Assembly: GCF_024763615.1 (NCBI RefSeq)
Contig: NC_077224.1
Location: 50,912,712-50,976,711 of the forward strand
Reading direction: 5' to 3'
Origin: Phlebotomus papatasi
Taxonomy: Eukaryota; Arthropoda; Insecta; Diptera; Psychodidae
Length of the DNA stretch: 64,000 nucleotides
Shown here: positions 46,905-58,387 of the stretch, in pieces
Numbering within the stretch: the first letter of the stretch is position 1
How the letters are laid out: each line of letters opens with the position of its first letter
The notes under the pieces: generated by a model
Databases searched by the model: none
Told to the model about the DNA's origin: nothing
Seen by the model: only the letters and a program-made list of their open reading frames with translations
Translations under genes and position numbers: made by a program

Positions 46905-47722
46905 GAACGTCCCGTCCCGTCCGGAGTACAAACGCTTCTAGAAAGAGAATGGAAAGATATATTGACATACGGTTTTCGGAAAAGGCTAAATGTTGATAGG
47001 TCACTAGGAGTTGGTAATATCATATTAACCCCCCTCCCCCCGCACCCTCTTCCACCATTTTGGAACATTTCCAAATTTTGTTTTCTCAATAACTCTGCCC
47101 TCTATAGCATCGATCGATCTCAAATTTTAGTATATTATAGCTAGAACTAAGGCCTTTCGATTAAAGAAATTAAGCTTCCCTGACCTACCCTAGCAATAAG
47201 GGATTAAAAACTGAATTTTCAAATGGCCATATCTCCGGTTCTAATTGTCAAAATTTCAAAAATTTTGTTGTTTTGGAATGCTTTTATAAAGTACTACAAA
47301 ATGTAATAGAAAGTCCGATTAATCGAAAAATAGATTTTTGATTAATCGATCTCGAATATTTCGAAAACTAGACGATACTTTTCCTTTAAATTTTAGTATG
47401 TTGTAGCTGAGGTCGAGACCTTTCCAACGGTGGATCGCACTCCTCCCTAGATGTTCCCTGACTTGAGCTATAAACGAAAATGTATTGATCGGACCATATT
47501 TTCGATGTTTATGAAGGGATTTCGATGAAATTTCAGTATATATTGTACCCGAGATCGTGATCTTACTAACGATGGGACCCATTTGTCTCTATACCAACCC
47601 ACTGTACCCCGGCCCTTACTATATTCAAATGGACCTGACTCTATAATGTTTATTAACCGATTTCGAACTCTTTTTTTTTCTTTTGTTGGTCTTTCGCACT
47701 CAGACTATTAAAAATAGACAAT

Positions 47723-48030
47723 GACCAGTGATAAGCCCAGATAAGCTTATGGTAGCTGAGATCCTTTACAAATGATCTCGAAATGCGTGCAACTCGGAAA
47801 GTGTGAAATTTCGATTGTGAGTTGAATTTTGGAAGTAAAGAATCGCGTCGAGTCAATTTTATTCGTTTCGGCAAGCGAGAACTGTTTACTCGACGCTATT
47901 CTTCACCTCCTATATTCAAATTACAGTCGAATTTTCACGCATTCCGAGTCGTAAGTACCCCGAGTTGCACGAATTTCGCTATCACCTGTAAATAGTCCCA
48001 ACTACCATAAGCTTATCTGGACTTATCACT
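47723..48030. mobile_element. MITE, family N
   Basis: The left end 'accagtgataagcccagat' with 'aagcttatggtagctg' pairs with the right end 'actaccataagcttatctgg' and 'acttatcact'. The interior phrase 'tgcaactcgg' recurs in complement ('ccgagttgca') near 47960. It is about 308 bp and non-coding. Target duplication is not clear. A relic copy lies at 41309-41375. Confidence 0.75.
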
Positions 48031-48299
48031 AATTTCCGATATTTCTTTAATGAATCTGATCTATTTTTTCAGGATACGTGTGACTTAAAACTATAGCTAG
48101 TAAAATAATATTGCCATACAAAGGGCAATTTATTAAAGAAATGTATGAAATTTTTTTCCATATTTCTACTCTGGCTTACTCTAGCTTTGAACACTTCATA
48201 TTTAATATAAAATGTTCGGAAACCAGAGTGTACGCGAAGCCAAGTTAAAATATTAATTAAAATGGGAGATATGATTGAACAATTTTTCTCTTGTTTGAG

Positions 48300-48912
48300 T
48301 CGTAAAAATTTTATATAGTAAGGATCATATCTTTTTTTAAATTTTATGAATATTAAATTATATAACAAAGATACTCTAATTCTTAAATAAAAACTTTGAG
48401 TTTACAGAAATTATGTATAAATAAATTGTGTTTAAAGTTTCACATTTTTTTTCTTAATAAAAGTTTTCAGAGGGCGTAAATTATCTTTGTCGTTGATCAT
48501 TTCTAAATTTATTTTTCATTCTATTCTGTAATATACATTTCACAACAGAAACTTATAACTGCAATTAGTCATAGATCAAGGAAAAAGCATGATCGACAAT
48601 TTACTTAACGTCAAAGATTACTCATGACGCTTAAATCAAGGACTGATATAACAATTAATTTTAATTTTATTTATGTTAGAAATAGCAAAGATCGCTCGCG
48701 AAAAAAATATTTTCTACATAAAAGACTTCCGTGCGAAGTGCCTTAAGGTACATTTTTCTTCCCTAACACAGAATTTATTACTTCCACTTTAGGATTAGAA
48801 AATTTAATTTTAAGAAGTATAAAAAAAACCTCTCTTGTGCTTTCTGTTTTGTTGCTGGAAGACGAAAATAGTCCTAAAAAACACCCTCCGGAATTACATT
48901 AAATAAGAAAAA
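48300..48912. other. Unassigned AT-rich DNA
   Basis: I see no motif. A one-ended MITE relic ('agtgtacgcgaagcc', near 48226) has a partner phrase at 14903. Confidence 0.4.
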
Positions 48913-48931
48913 AAATATATATATATATATT
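48913..48931. repeat. (AT)n microsatellite
   Basis: A run of AT dinucleotides after a poly(A) stretch. Confidence 0.85.
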
Positions 48932-48960
48932 AAAATTGTAGAAGGTTAAATTCTCCTTGA

Positions 48961-49374
48961 CGCTGTATATGTGAATTTTTCATAATTTCCGGTCTTCCCA
49001 ACCACCCCAAAGTTCGTGCGAAAGCTCTCACGACGAAGAACACTGCAGAAAGGATGCCACTTTTGCGTGGAACGGAAAAAAGGATGGAGAAAACTTACAG
49101 ACGTCTCCTCTTCCGTCGCTATGCGATGATGTCGCGAGGTTTAAACACGCGGATCCTGTTGCATGTCCTGAAAAATAAGGATGTCATTCAACATGTCGCT
49201 GAATGAGAACTGAAGTTACTGTGTCGCATTGGTGACCCGAATGGCATCAGGAGAAGTTTCATGAGGAGCATGCGTTGGTATTCAAGAGAGGGGTACGCTA
49301 AACTGCCCCCGTCAGGATTTGCGCAGTCGAATTCCTTCGTACTTAGGACATGCCATAGCAAATTTCATGCTTGA
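48961..49374 (+). pseudogene. G+C-richer island with long frame and one internal stop
   Basis: From 48961 a plus-strand frame stays open for 81 codons, meets TGA at 49204-49206, then continues in the same frame for 55 codons to TGA at 49372. The product is very basic, with segments such as KTYRRLLFRRYAMM and ILLHVLKNKDVIQHVAE. I recognise no family. The base composition is clearly less AT-rich than the flanks, and CG dinucleotides are common. It could be an exon remnant, a retroelement fragment or transferred DNA. Nothing in the sequence decides. Confidence 0.25.
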
Positions 49375-49499
49375 CTGTCGCAGATCATCTAATACGGGAA
49401 TTGCTCGAGACACGCACATGTCTTCGTCACTTCATCCTTCCTCTTTGGCGTGATCCCCCATCATACGGTTTTCCCAGACACAATAAATGTTCCATGAGG

Positions 49500-50825
49500 T
49501 AGAAAACTTGTAGAATAAATGCCCTGAGTACATCTTTAAAAGCTCTTATGTAGGTAAGAAAATTGTCACCTAATGGAGCATTTTATTTAATACATTAGAT
49601 GAGATTTTTATTTACCTTAAATCAGATACTGAAATATTAAATGACAAACGTTCTTCATCTTCTTCAAAAATTCATTTCACACGTAAATTGCCAACATACA
49701 TCTAAACAAGGACATTTATTGTGTTTTAAGAGCTTTGCTGGCGTGCAGATTTTGCTCAATTATTAACATGGAAGATTTATTTTTTTATGCTGTGAAATGT
49801 GAGGAAAATACCAATTTTCTGCTTTGTTTATTTTAGTGATTTATTTATAGTGTTGAGTGTAAGCCGAAGCTCTAATGGTACTTCAACTGACAAAGATGAC
49901 TGTTTTATAGAAAAATAGATTTTGTTTCTTCTTTGTTTTAGTAGACAAAAGTTCAATTTCTTCCTGAGTAAATATCTCTTGGTTAGATCATCTTAACAGA
50001 TTCAATAGTGAAATCTAAAAACGAAAAAACAATTAAATTGTTTTTTAACTTTTTAATCGTATTATTTAGAAAATCCAAAATAATAAGTTTTCTATTATTT
50101 TATTTTTAATGCTATTTTTCAAGTATAATTATGTATATAATTAATTAATAAGCTGGCACACGACTGAAAAATAGCCAAATACTCCTTATTTCACAAAATC
50201 CAAATTAAGTTTAAATCACAAATTGATACCATCAGTATTTATAAAGGCGTGCATCGTTATATATATAAACGGCTCAAAAGAAGACTATTGTGAATTTATT
50301 TACAGTAATGTAAGAAGATGGTGTCTTCGGATTCAGACACTTTATGTCTACATCCCCACAAAATGTTACGTTGATTCAGTTATTCCTGCAAAAATTATAA
50401 GAAAAAAAACCTGCAAATCACTGTGCCTGATTTTCGAGTTCTTTACCCACAATTTCACTATAAATAGTTTAAAAATAGCGCTAACCAGAAGATACTCAAT
50501 GCCTGAATGATGAAATAGTTTCAGAAGTTGAAAGTATACTAATTAGAGTGAAATTAATAAAAATAAATATTAGCTGTCAAACTTTGAACCGCTCTCCTGA
50601 AAAGTTTGCATTTTAGACTTACAATAGTCTTCTTTGAAGTTGACGATATATAAATTCCCATCACACCATAATAATAAAATATTTTGAATTTAATAGGATT
50701 TTATATTATAAATTTCAGTATTTTCAATACTATGGATTTGTAGCACGTATAAAACCCAAATAAACCACTTTTATAATATTAAAAATTATATTCTAAGAAA
50801 TAATTAACTCAAATCAATACAATCT
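49500..50825. other. Unassigned AT-rich DNA
   Basis: I see no element ends. The frame at 50223-50510 (95 codons) has no recognisable domain. Confidence 0.45.
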
Positions 50826-50832
50826 TCACATA

Positions 50833-52078
50833 CAGTAGGTGTCATAAGTTTGTTACGTCTTGTATGTTGAAGAAACTAGGTGGGAAAAAAGATAGAAAAA
50901 ATTGCTTTTTAAAAATTTTCTTTTTGCAAATTGGTTGCCTGTAATCCGTAGATCTTATTAATGTATTTTATAAATAATAATTAATCTTATTTCATATGAA
51001 AAATAATTGTTTGCCAAAAGTTGATTATTTTTAATTCGTCAAAAGTTTGTTACGTCAATTGGAAAAGTACCTCAAAAAGATGAAATAATTAACTAATTTC
51101 TTTTAATCCGGTTATATTTTGAAGTTATATAATTTAATAAGCAAATAGTAACATTTGCACATTTTTAAAATTTTCAATGGTCAATATATGCATATAAATA
51201 AAATGATAAATAATAAGAAATAAAATGTTTTTTTGTTAATTTAAAATTTAGGTTAAAATCTAAAATCAAATTAGTCTTTCCTACCCATGAAATCCCGGGA
51301 GTCACTCAACCATTCTTGCCATTTTTTCAATTTCAGCTTAATTTTTGTAACAAAAGTGTCCTGTAACCCTTCGGTAACCAAGTTACTTTGAATTTTTGGA
51401 ACAGATATAATGGGGTCACTATCAGAGATACTTATAATGCAGTTATCAACCTTCAGAATCAAAATCCTGGGTCTGGCCAGTAGCGTTTTGCACATGTACT
51501 TATATTTAATCACTATAAATTTTGTTGATTTTATGTACATCCTGCAGGGATTTTCCATCCAATACAGAAAATTTCTGACGCAGACGACGCAGATTCATTG
51601 CGGCAGTATTTCTGGACAATATCTCTTCTTTTAACTTCTTGTAACATTAGATTTTAACCTAAATTTTAAATTAACAAAAAAACATTTTATTTCCTATTTA
51701 TTTATTATTTTATTTATATGCATATATTGACCATTGAAAATTTTAAAAATGTGCAAATGTTACTATTTGCTTATTAAATTATATAACTTCAAAATATAAC
51801 CGGATTAAATGAAATTAGTTAATTATTTCATCTTTTTGAGGTACTTTTCCAATTGACGTAACAAACTTTTGACGAATTAAAAATAATCAACTTTTGGCAA
51901 ACAATTATTTTTCATATGAAATAAGATTAATTATTATTTATAAAATACATTAATAAGATCTACGGATTACAGGCAACCAATTTGCAAAGAGAAAATTTTT
52001 AAAAAGTAATTTTTTCTATCTTTTTTCCCACCTAGTTTCTTCAACATACAAGACGTAACAAACTTATGACACCTACTG
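50833..52078. mobile_element. Tc1-like foldback with 430-bp IR/DR arms
   Basis: The element begins CAGTAGGTGTCATAAGTTTG and ends in its exact complement, with TA at 50831-50832 and 52079-52080. The arms (50833 to about 51262, and about 51648-52078) differ by only a few bases over about 430 bp. Each arm carries the same 19-bp motif twice, GTCATAAGTTTGTTACGTC near the tip (50841-50859; 52052-52070) and GTCAAAAGTTTGTTACGTC inside (51038-51056; 51855-51873). This is the IR/DR layout of Tc1 elements such as Paris or Sleeping Beauty, where each repeat is a transposase site. The 385-bp centre holds open frames of unknown origin and no transposase I recognise. It is non-autonomous, and the near-identical arms suggest recent activity or correction between arms. 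Confidence 0.92.
51263..51647 (-). CDS. Unidentified frames in the centre of the foldback
   Basis: On the minus strand the first frame (from about 51644) reads KKLKEEILSRNTAAMN, then LRRLRQKFSVLDGKSLQDVH, stopping near 51510. An overlapping frame takes over (stop-free to 51271), with VTKIKLKLKKWQEWLSDSRD and FMGRKD just before its stop. Both look helical and charged rather than random. Neither resembles the helix-turn-helix or DD34E parts of a Tc1 transposase. A captured host exon, a frameshifted fragment or chance are all open. Function unknown. Confidence 0.25.
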
Positions 52079-52081
52079 TAG

Positions 52082-52302
52082 ATAGGGTACTTTTCAAATT
52101 AAATGCACTTTGGCGCTTTTATGGCTTATCCATAGCCTTGTGGATTGATTTAAGAACATCCTTTTTGTAGAATTCAACGAATTGTTACCATTGAGTTCAA
52201 TGCTGTAAAATTCTTATTATTTATTCTTCTTAGATCATAATTTTTGATAGAGGGAGGTGGGATCAGTTTGAGTTGTGGGGCTACATTGATATGCAATTTA
52301 TG
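52082..52302. other. Spacer between two Tc1-like foldbacks
   Basis: About 220 bp without recognisable features. Confidence 0.5.
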
Positions 52303-52832
52303 TACACTAACGGCCAAAACATTAAATACACCCTTCGTAAGCTTAAATGCACGTGATTTGGACCGGGAAAACGCTGTAATATCCAGTTCTATTGACTGAA
52401 ATAGTTTCGTATATAAACATAAGAACAGTTTTAAACAATATTTGAGAAAATACATGAGCTACAAAATTTATAATTTGAGGATCAGTCAAAAATTAGCTTT
52501 TTTGACAAAAATGCAAAAGTAGCCCCACATTCTAAAACTGATCTAATCTTTTAATAATCATTTAATATAAGCTAAATACTATTAGTAAATATTATTAAGA
52601 GTCAGAAAAACTGAAAATAATACCGAGGGAATATTTTTGGTACGGATTGTGGTCGGTTTCCGGTGTGATCTGTTCTGAAAGGGGTTTCTTTTTTGTATAT
52701 TGAAATTTTCAGCCCAAATTCTACTTTTTCATATATTTTTTATTATTTTTCAAATTACTATTTATTATTGTTGCAATTTCATTTCTTTTACTTCATTATT
52801 TTGTTTAAAAAACATGAATAAAATCATCAAAT

Positions 52833-53165
52833 TCAGTTTTCCTCGAAGAATTTTCCTTTAGCTTTGATAAGCGCCTCACAAATTCGGGGCATCCAGTTGA
52901 TCAATTTCTCCAAAATGTTATAAGGAACTCTACCCATATATCCTGAAGTGTTTCCACCAAGACTGGAACTGATGTCGCGCCTTCTCTCGAACCATCTGGT
53001 CTAGAAAATTCCAGAAAATTTCGATGTGGTTACAATTGGGTGATTGGGGTGGCTAATGCATGTATTTTAGGACCCTGCGTTTCTCTTTATCAAGAAGGAA
53101 ACCTCTACAAAGCTTTGAGGAATGCTTGGGATCGTTATCCTCTTGGAAAAAAAACCCACGCCCAA
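52833..53165 (-). pseudogene. Tc1 transposase C-terminal part, left arm
   Basis: The minus strand from about 53165 reads FFQEDNDPKHSSK, which contains the second catalytic Asp of the DDE triad in the family's typical QDNDPKH context. It is followed by VLKYMH-stop-PPQSPNCNHIEIFWNFL, where the Glu of the triad sits in the N.IE..W motif. There are 38 residues between these Asp and Glu if the stop is counted, against 34 in classical Tc1. A small insertion or another subfamily is possible. Downstream, a frameshift precedes the conserved tail, which stops at 52833-52835. The N-terminal DNA-binding half and first Asp are absent. Confidence 0.85.
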
Positions 53166-53402
53166 TAAACCGAATGCATTAGCCACGCCAGTCACCCGAT
53201 TGTAGTCTCATTGCAATTCTCTTGGATTTTCTCGACCACAAGGTTCGAGATTAAGCGCGACATCAGTTCCAGTCTTGGTGGAAACACTTCAGGATATATG
53301 GGTAGAGTTCCTTATAACATTTTGGAGAAATTGATCAACTGGATGCCCCGAATTTGTGAGGCGCTTATCAAAGCTAAAGGAAAATTCTTCGAGGAAAACT
53401 GA
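53165..53402 (+). pseudogene. Tc1 transposase C-terminal part, right arm
   Basis: The plus-strand mirror of the left arm. EKLINWMPRICEALIKAKGK is the conserved C-terminus of Tc1 transposases (I..MP.R..A.I.AKG) and ends at a stop at 53400-53402. Upstream, the part with the catalytic Glu is altered (the LNPIE-type motif is diverged) and the second Asp lies outside the arm. It is therefore more decayed than the left copy in its upstream part but intact in frame at the end. Confidence 0.85.
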
Positions 53403-54311
53403 ATTTGATGATTTTATTCATGTTTTTTAAACAAAATAATGAAGTAAAAGAAATGAAATTGCAACAATAATAAATAGTAATTTGAAAAATAATAAAAAAT
53501 ATATGAAAAAGTAGAATTTGGGCTGAAAATTTCAATATACAAAAAAGAAACCCCTTTCAGAACAGATCACACCGGAAACCGACCACAATCCGTACCAAAA
53601 ATATTCCCTCGGTATTATTTTCAGTTTTTCTGACTCTTAATAATACTTACTAATAGTATTTAGCTTATATTAAATAATTATTAAAAGATTAGATCAGTTT
53701 TAGAATGTGGGGCTACTTTTGCATTTTTGTCAAAAAAGCTAATTTTTGACTGATCCTCAAATTATAAATTTTGTAGCTCATGTATTTTCTCAAATATTGT
53801 TTAAAACTGTTCTTATGTTTATATACGAAACTATTTCAGTCAATAGAACTGGATATTACAGCGTTTTCCCGGTCCAAATCACGTGCATTTAAGCTTACGA
53901 AGGGTGTATTTAATGTTTTGGCCGTTAGTGTACATATTTGCAAAAGAAACTGGGCTTTAACAATTCGGCTCTACAAAACAATTTCGGAACTGAAAAAATA
54001 ATTGTAATATCCAGCTTCCTGTAGACATGGTGACTTTAAACAGTGCTCTCCCGTGATAGACTTAGGCCTATGACATCTTCATACTGAAACACTGTATCAT
54101 AGTAAATTCTAAAGAATATGACATAGATTTTAGTTTATCGGTTTACTGATTTCGAAAAAAATCCAAGTTTAGCGAAAAATTTTTTATCAATCAAGATTTT
54201 TCAAAATCAATGCACCGATATACTAAAATTCATATACTACACATACTTATACTATTTTTCTGAAACTTCCCCTACTTAAAAATTTTCTCTGTGTAAATTA
54301 ATCCTCTTATT

Positions 54312-54785
54312 CAGAAACAACTATCCCGATTTGAGAGCATTCTCCGGTTGAGGTTTTTTCTGTACCGATTCGAAGGTATATCAGAGAGAATTTAACTAAA
54401 AACCCGTTGGAAGTTCGAACTCAAAAGTGAGCAAGTTCATGAAAAAGACATTTATTTTAACGAAACTGCATTTCAAACGTTCTGCCATCCTGAAATTCCA
54501 CAACTCTACACAAAAATTAATTTTTTGCAGGAGACGTTTACATTTATGCACTGTTGTTGGGCGAAGGTGGTGTATTATATTACGTTATTGTTACATGTGA
54601 AAATTGTCTAAATCAGACATTCAGATCTTTGCACCGGGCGGGACTCGAACTCACAACTGTTCAGCGCTAAAGCGGCGAATATGGGAACTTGCACTTTAGA
54701 CTTTCGGTAGATTTTCGAATTTTCGAATAGGTTTGGCTTGGCTTGGGGTGGCTTCGTCTCCATTAAAATGTTATTAATGAACATG
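54312..54785. mobile_element. MITE, family Q, copy 2, with a SINE piece
   Basis: The diverged ends 'ttcagaaacaactatcccg' and 'aatgttattaatgaac' match the 17-bp terminus of copy 1. The interior keeps 'gttctgccatcc', 'agcgctaaag' and 'cggtagattttcgaat'. About 110 bp of tRNA-related sequence at 54555-54665 is absent from copy 1. Confidence 0.7.
54555..54665 (-). mobile_element. SINE fragment with B box
   Basis: The minus strand shows GTTGTGAGTTCGAGTCCCGC, a good polymerase III B box with tRNA-like flanks (about 54642-54661). It is followed by about 60 bp of body and a 'taacaataacg' TAA-rich tail. The A-box side is missing. It is inserted in a family Q MITE next to 'agcgctaaag'. Confidence 0.6.
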
Positions 54786-54819
54786 ATCAATATGTTTAAT
54801 TTTTTTAATTGTTTTTTTT

Positions 54820-55840
54820 ATTGTTCGGACTCCAAGAGAGAGCAGTTTTAACAATTGTGTTTTTTTTTAACTTCTCTCCATCCTGGCTGCCAAACGGTAT
54901 GAGATATTGACTTCCGGTCTTCGGTGACCCCCCCCCCTCCACAGGTCAACATTTTCTATCAAACTAGCTTACCCAAATCTTAACCCAAAAACATCTTTTT
55001 TTTACTTTGCAAAAAATTGGCCCTGGCGATTTCGTTCATTTTTGGATGTGCTTTAGAGGTTGTCCAGCTGAATATTTCGTCCTTCGACACCTATCACCGG
55101 AAAATTCGTCATCTTGAATTATTCAAGGTCAAAAGTAAATCACCCTGGAGGGCCTAAATTTTCAACGGATTTGGTTAAATTTGGACTTTTTTGAAAGGTC
55201 TTGTAATTCTGAACCCGACTGCATCGGTCACAATCGATGATGGATCGGGAAAGTAACGGTAATAGCTCTATTTCAAAAATACTGTTTTTAGCACTTTTTC
55301 AGTCTATTTGACCGATATAAAATTCAAACGGTAAAAGATATCAACTTCCGGACTTCGATGACCCCTCTGAAAAGTTGTCTCGAACTTAACCTCTTTATTT
55401 CCCCCTACCCTTTCATGCGTTCCCTAACCCCCAAAAATAGGTCAAAAATGGTCAAAAATGAGGTTTTTCCAATTTTACAAAAAATTGGCACTGGTAATTT
55501 CGTTCATTTTTGAAAATGTTTTGGAGGTAGTCCAGCTGAACATTTCGTCATAAGACACCTATCACCGGAAAAATCATCATTTTGAACTATTGAAGGTAAT
55601 AGGCCTAATTTTCACCTGATTTGGTAAATGAATTAATTAAAAGGTTAATGATTTTTTTTGAAACCCTCTTCTTGAACAATTTATAACTTCAAGATGGTTT
55701 TGTGGTGATCTATAGACAAATTAAATTCGACAATAATTTTATATGCACCAGAAAAATTGCGAAAAGGTATATAAGGCAGAGCTCTTTCTTGGGAGTTCGA
55801 GCAGATCGCAAAGCCTCTGACACTTTGCCACACTTTTCCA
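54820..55840. repeat. Dispersed repeat family R, copy 4
   Basis: It contains an internal duplication: the block 'gtcatcttgaattattgaagg'-type with 'ctatcaccggaaaa' appears near 55090 and again near 55560, each after 'gctgaacatttcgtc'-type sequence. The last block, 'gagttcgagcagatcgcaaag', matches the end of copy 3. It is the longest copy here but has no definable terminal repeats. Confidence 0.5.
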
Positions 55841-55899
55841 TTATAGCTCTTATTTGGGTTAATTTGGTTCGAGAATTAATAAAAAATATTCATTTTGCC

Positions 55900-57715
55900 A
55901 ATATATAAATCATAATTATAATTGAAAATTTCATTCAAATAATATTTTGTATATTATTTCTATTTTTACATAAAATTTTAATGAATGTAATATGAGAATA
56001 CTTTTTACATTTACTTCAACAATTAGTTTGCCAAATATTCTTTTCCATTTTCAAATATTTGTATGTTACAGCATAATTGTTTTCTCATATTATGGATCAC
56101 ATTAAACCCATTAAATCATTTAATTCAACTTTCATTGTATTTTTTTTTAATTCATTCAGAGTTATGTAAATCGAATGGTACTGCAATTCTCACTAAATTG
56201 AAATGATCACTTTATTTCACTAAATTTTCATAGAATCTCTGATTATATTCATATAGTACGGACAAGGAATTATGTATTGAATTGAGTTTTACTACATCAA
56301 ATCCAGTTTGAGCATTTCAATTTGGTGCTTGTTATATGAAAATTATTAAATGCAATTTCAAACACTCCAGCTATTAGTTATATGACAGAAAGTGCAAATT
56401 CAATTAATTTGGTACTTGTTTTTAAGTATGTGTTCATTCTATTAATTTTATTAGATCCTGCTGTTGCATATATTTGAGGTGGTTTCCAAAAATATTCCAA
56501 TTTATTCCAATAACATGCACTGGAATTATTTGAATCAATGCCATCAATTCCAAACGATGCGAAACATTGGGGAAATACCCCCCGATGCTGATGAAAATTG
56601 TAAACTGGAGAACAATAGAAAAGAAACCCTCAGTTGACATTAATGCTTCTGAATTGGGGAAAATTTACCCCATGCTGTGGATGAACTGCATTACGTTCAT
56701 CGGTAGTAAAGTGCACATCAAAAGTAATTTATGTGGATGTTGGAGAGAATTTGATGATGATATTCAATGCCAAAAGATATCTATATTTATATCCTCTAGC
56801 CATCGTTTCTTTCGAAAGACAAGGCGCTTGATGGTTCACACCGAGATCCAAATTGAAGAATCCATGAACATGAATATTGCTTCCGACTTTAGAGGAGGGA
56901 ATGTGATTGTATAGCAAGGGCGCCTGCATAGCTTAGCACCCCATCACCCAAAGATATTGGGCGGAAGAATAGCTCGGAGGCAATGGGTTTATGGCACAAG
57001 AAGGTCCATTACCATCTTTAGATGTGACAATAGAGTGGGTATACCTAACCATTTAACAGTCGATGGGAAGACTTGGTGATGCCATATGTTGGGTTCGCGA
57101 AGATGCTAAAGAGGCAGGACTAAAGTTTACCCATATGTAATTTGAATGAGGGTCGGCGGAAGAGACCGAAGGACCAAGAGTATGCTTTTAGTTTAGTTTT
57201 TGATTACATAACACACACTCAGGGAGGTAAACTGCTTGACAATCTTGAGACATTGCTATAAGACCCTTCTAATTAACTTTTGAATTACATCATTTGAAAC
57301 TTCTTACTCACGAAACTTTTCCACACATTTTCGACCCCATTCTCTGTCTCTCTAGGGTTTTAAGATTCGTCAGGGGATAAGGTGCTAAAGGTCTCTCTTG
57401 TATTCTCAAGTTTTAATATGGACAAGTTGTGATATAAAACAAGATTCTTTGATACAAAACATAAACGGTTGGAATTCGTTTCAAATTCAAGAATTTTTGC
57501 CTAATCCCATGTAGAATAAGTATCTTGCACAAGAGACTGTCGAAAACACTGGAAATATCCTTTCAACAGTGAAGAGAAATTGAGATGGAGACAAAATTAA
57601 ATAAAAGAACATTAAGACATGGAAGCCGAAGCGGCTAAAGTTGGTATCTACTCTCACCATTCACAAATAGAGTTTGAAAAATTCGAAGGTCTATTTGAAA
57701 GCCAAGAAAGAGACA
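55900..57715. other. Unassigned DNA
   Basis: It is AT-rich to 56400, then a less AT-rich part (56434-57180) with a 115-codon plus-strand frame (56567-56914) that shows no domain. Near 57085-57125 the plus strand reads CWVREDAKEAGLKFTHM, faintly like the tail motif of some LINE proteins. That alone is too short to annotate. Confidence 0.3.
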
Positions 57716-57722
57716 CTGATTC

Positions 57723-58154
57723 CGTTCAGTAATAACCTTTCGAAGAGGCAAAGCCACTCTAAAACCAAGCCAAACATATTCGAAAATCTACCGGAAGCCT
57801 AATGTGAAAGTTCACGTACTCGCCGCTTTAGCGCTAATTGTTCTGCCTTTTCGAATTTCGGTATTCGTGACACTTCAATCATCAACAATGTCAGCAACAC
57901 TGTGCTAACGTTTGCTGCGAAAAGTGATTTTTTGTATAATTTTGGGGAATTTCAGGATGGCAGAACGTTTTAATTGCAATTTTATTAAGATAAATGCCCA
58001 TTTCATGAACTTACTCACTTTTGTGTAGATCGTCAGTTTAAACGTTCGAACTTTCAACGAGTTTTTAGGTAAGTTCTATCTGATTTACATTCGAATCGGT
58101 AAAAGAAAAACGTCAGCCGGAGAGCTCTCAAATCGGGAAGGTTATTTCTGAACG
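57723..58154. mobile_element. MITE, family Q, copy 3 (reversed)
   Basis: The ends CGTTCAGTAATAACCTT (57723-57739) and 'aaggttatttctgaacg' (58138-58154) match copy 1 with one change. The interior runs in reverse: 'atattcgaaaatctaccg', 'gctttagcgctaa', 'ggatggcagaac'. It is 432 bp. Confidence 0.82.
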
Positions 58155-58240
58155 AGAGGATTCTTACTAATTGATAATTCCGCAAGGTGGCTGAAGTACA
58201 TCCTGTTCGAATTTCAAAGTGCTCAAGTGCCAAAATACAG

Positions 58241-58301
58241 TACTAAATTTATCAAGAAAAAAAGCCCTGTCCAACTTGTACCATGGTCCAACTTGTACCA
58301 C
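58241..58301. repeat. Relic of MITE family E
   Basis: It contains 'atcaagaaaaaaagccctgtcc' in parts and two copies of 'caacttgtacca', as in the right arm of the element at 42990-43220. The left arm is absent. Confidence 0.75.
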
Positions 58302-58387
58302 ATGACATGATAACTTATTTTCGATACTATCGACTGTCGATTCTGAAAAGCTTAAACGATAACTGCACTTCCTGCAACTAATATATA

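Larger units (their letters stand above)
52305..53930. mobile_element. Tc1-like foldback from an inverted duplication
   Basis: The ends CACTAACGGCCAAAACATTA and its exact complement are flanked by TA at 52303-52304 and 53931-53932. The arms of about 740 bp are inverted copies. Each holds the C-terminal third of a Tc1-type transposase reading outward, then the stop, then about 530 bp to the terminus. The tip regions are almost identical. Similarity drops toward the centre (about 53165-53220), and the only single-copy part is about 53050-53165. The likely origin is an inverted duplication of the 3' half of one Tc1 element. It cannot encode a complete transposase. Confidence 0.9.

Noticed and set aside
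52174..52455. 93-codon frame identical in its first part to one at 53780-54001
   Set aside because: Both are readings across the long inverted arms and terminus of a Tc1 foldback. The shared peptide reflects the DNA repeat, not a protein family.
57085..57180. Short peptide resembling the tail of some LINE proteins (VREDAKEAGL)
   Set aside because: Too short, and neighbouring sequence gives no reverse transcriptase motif in any frame I checked.
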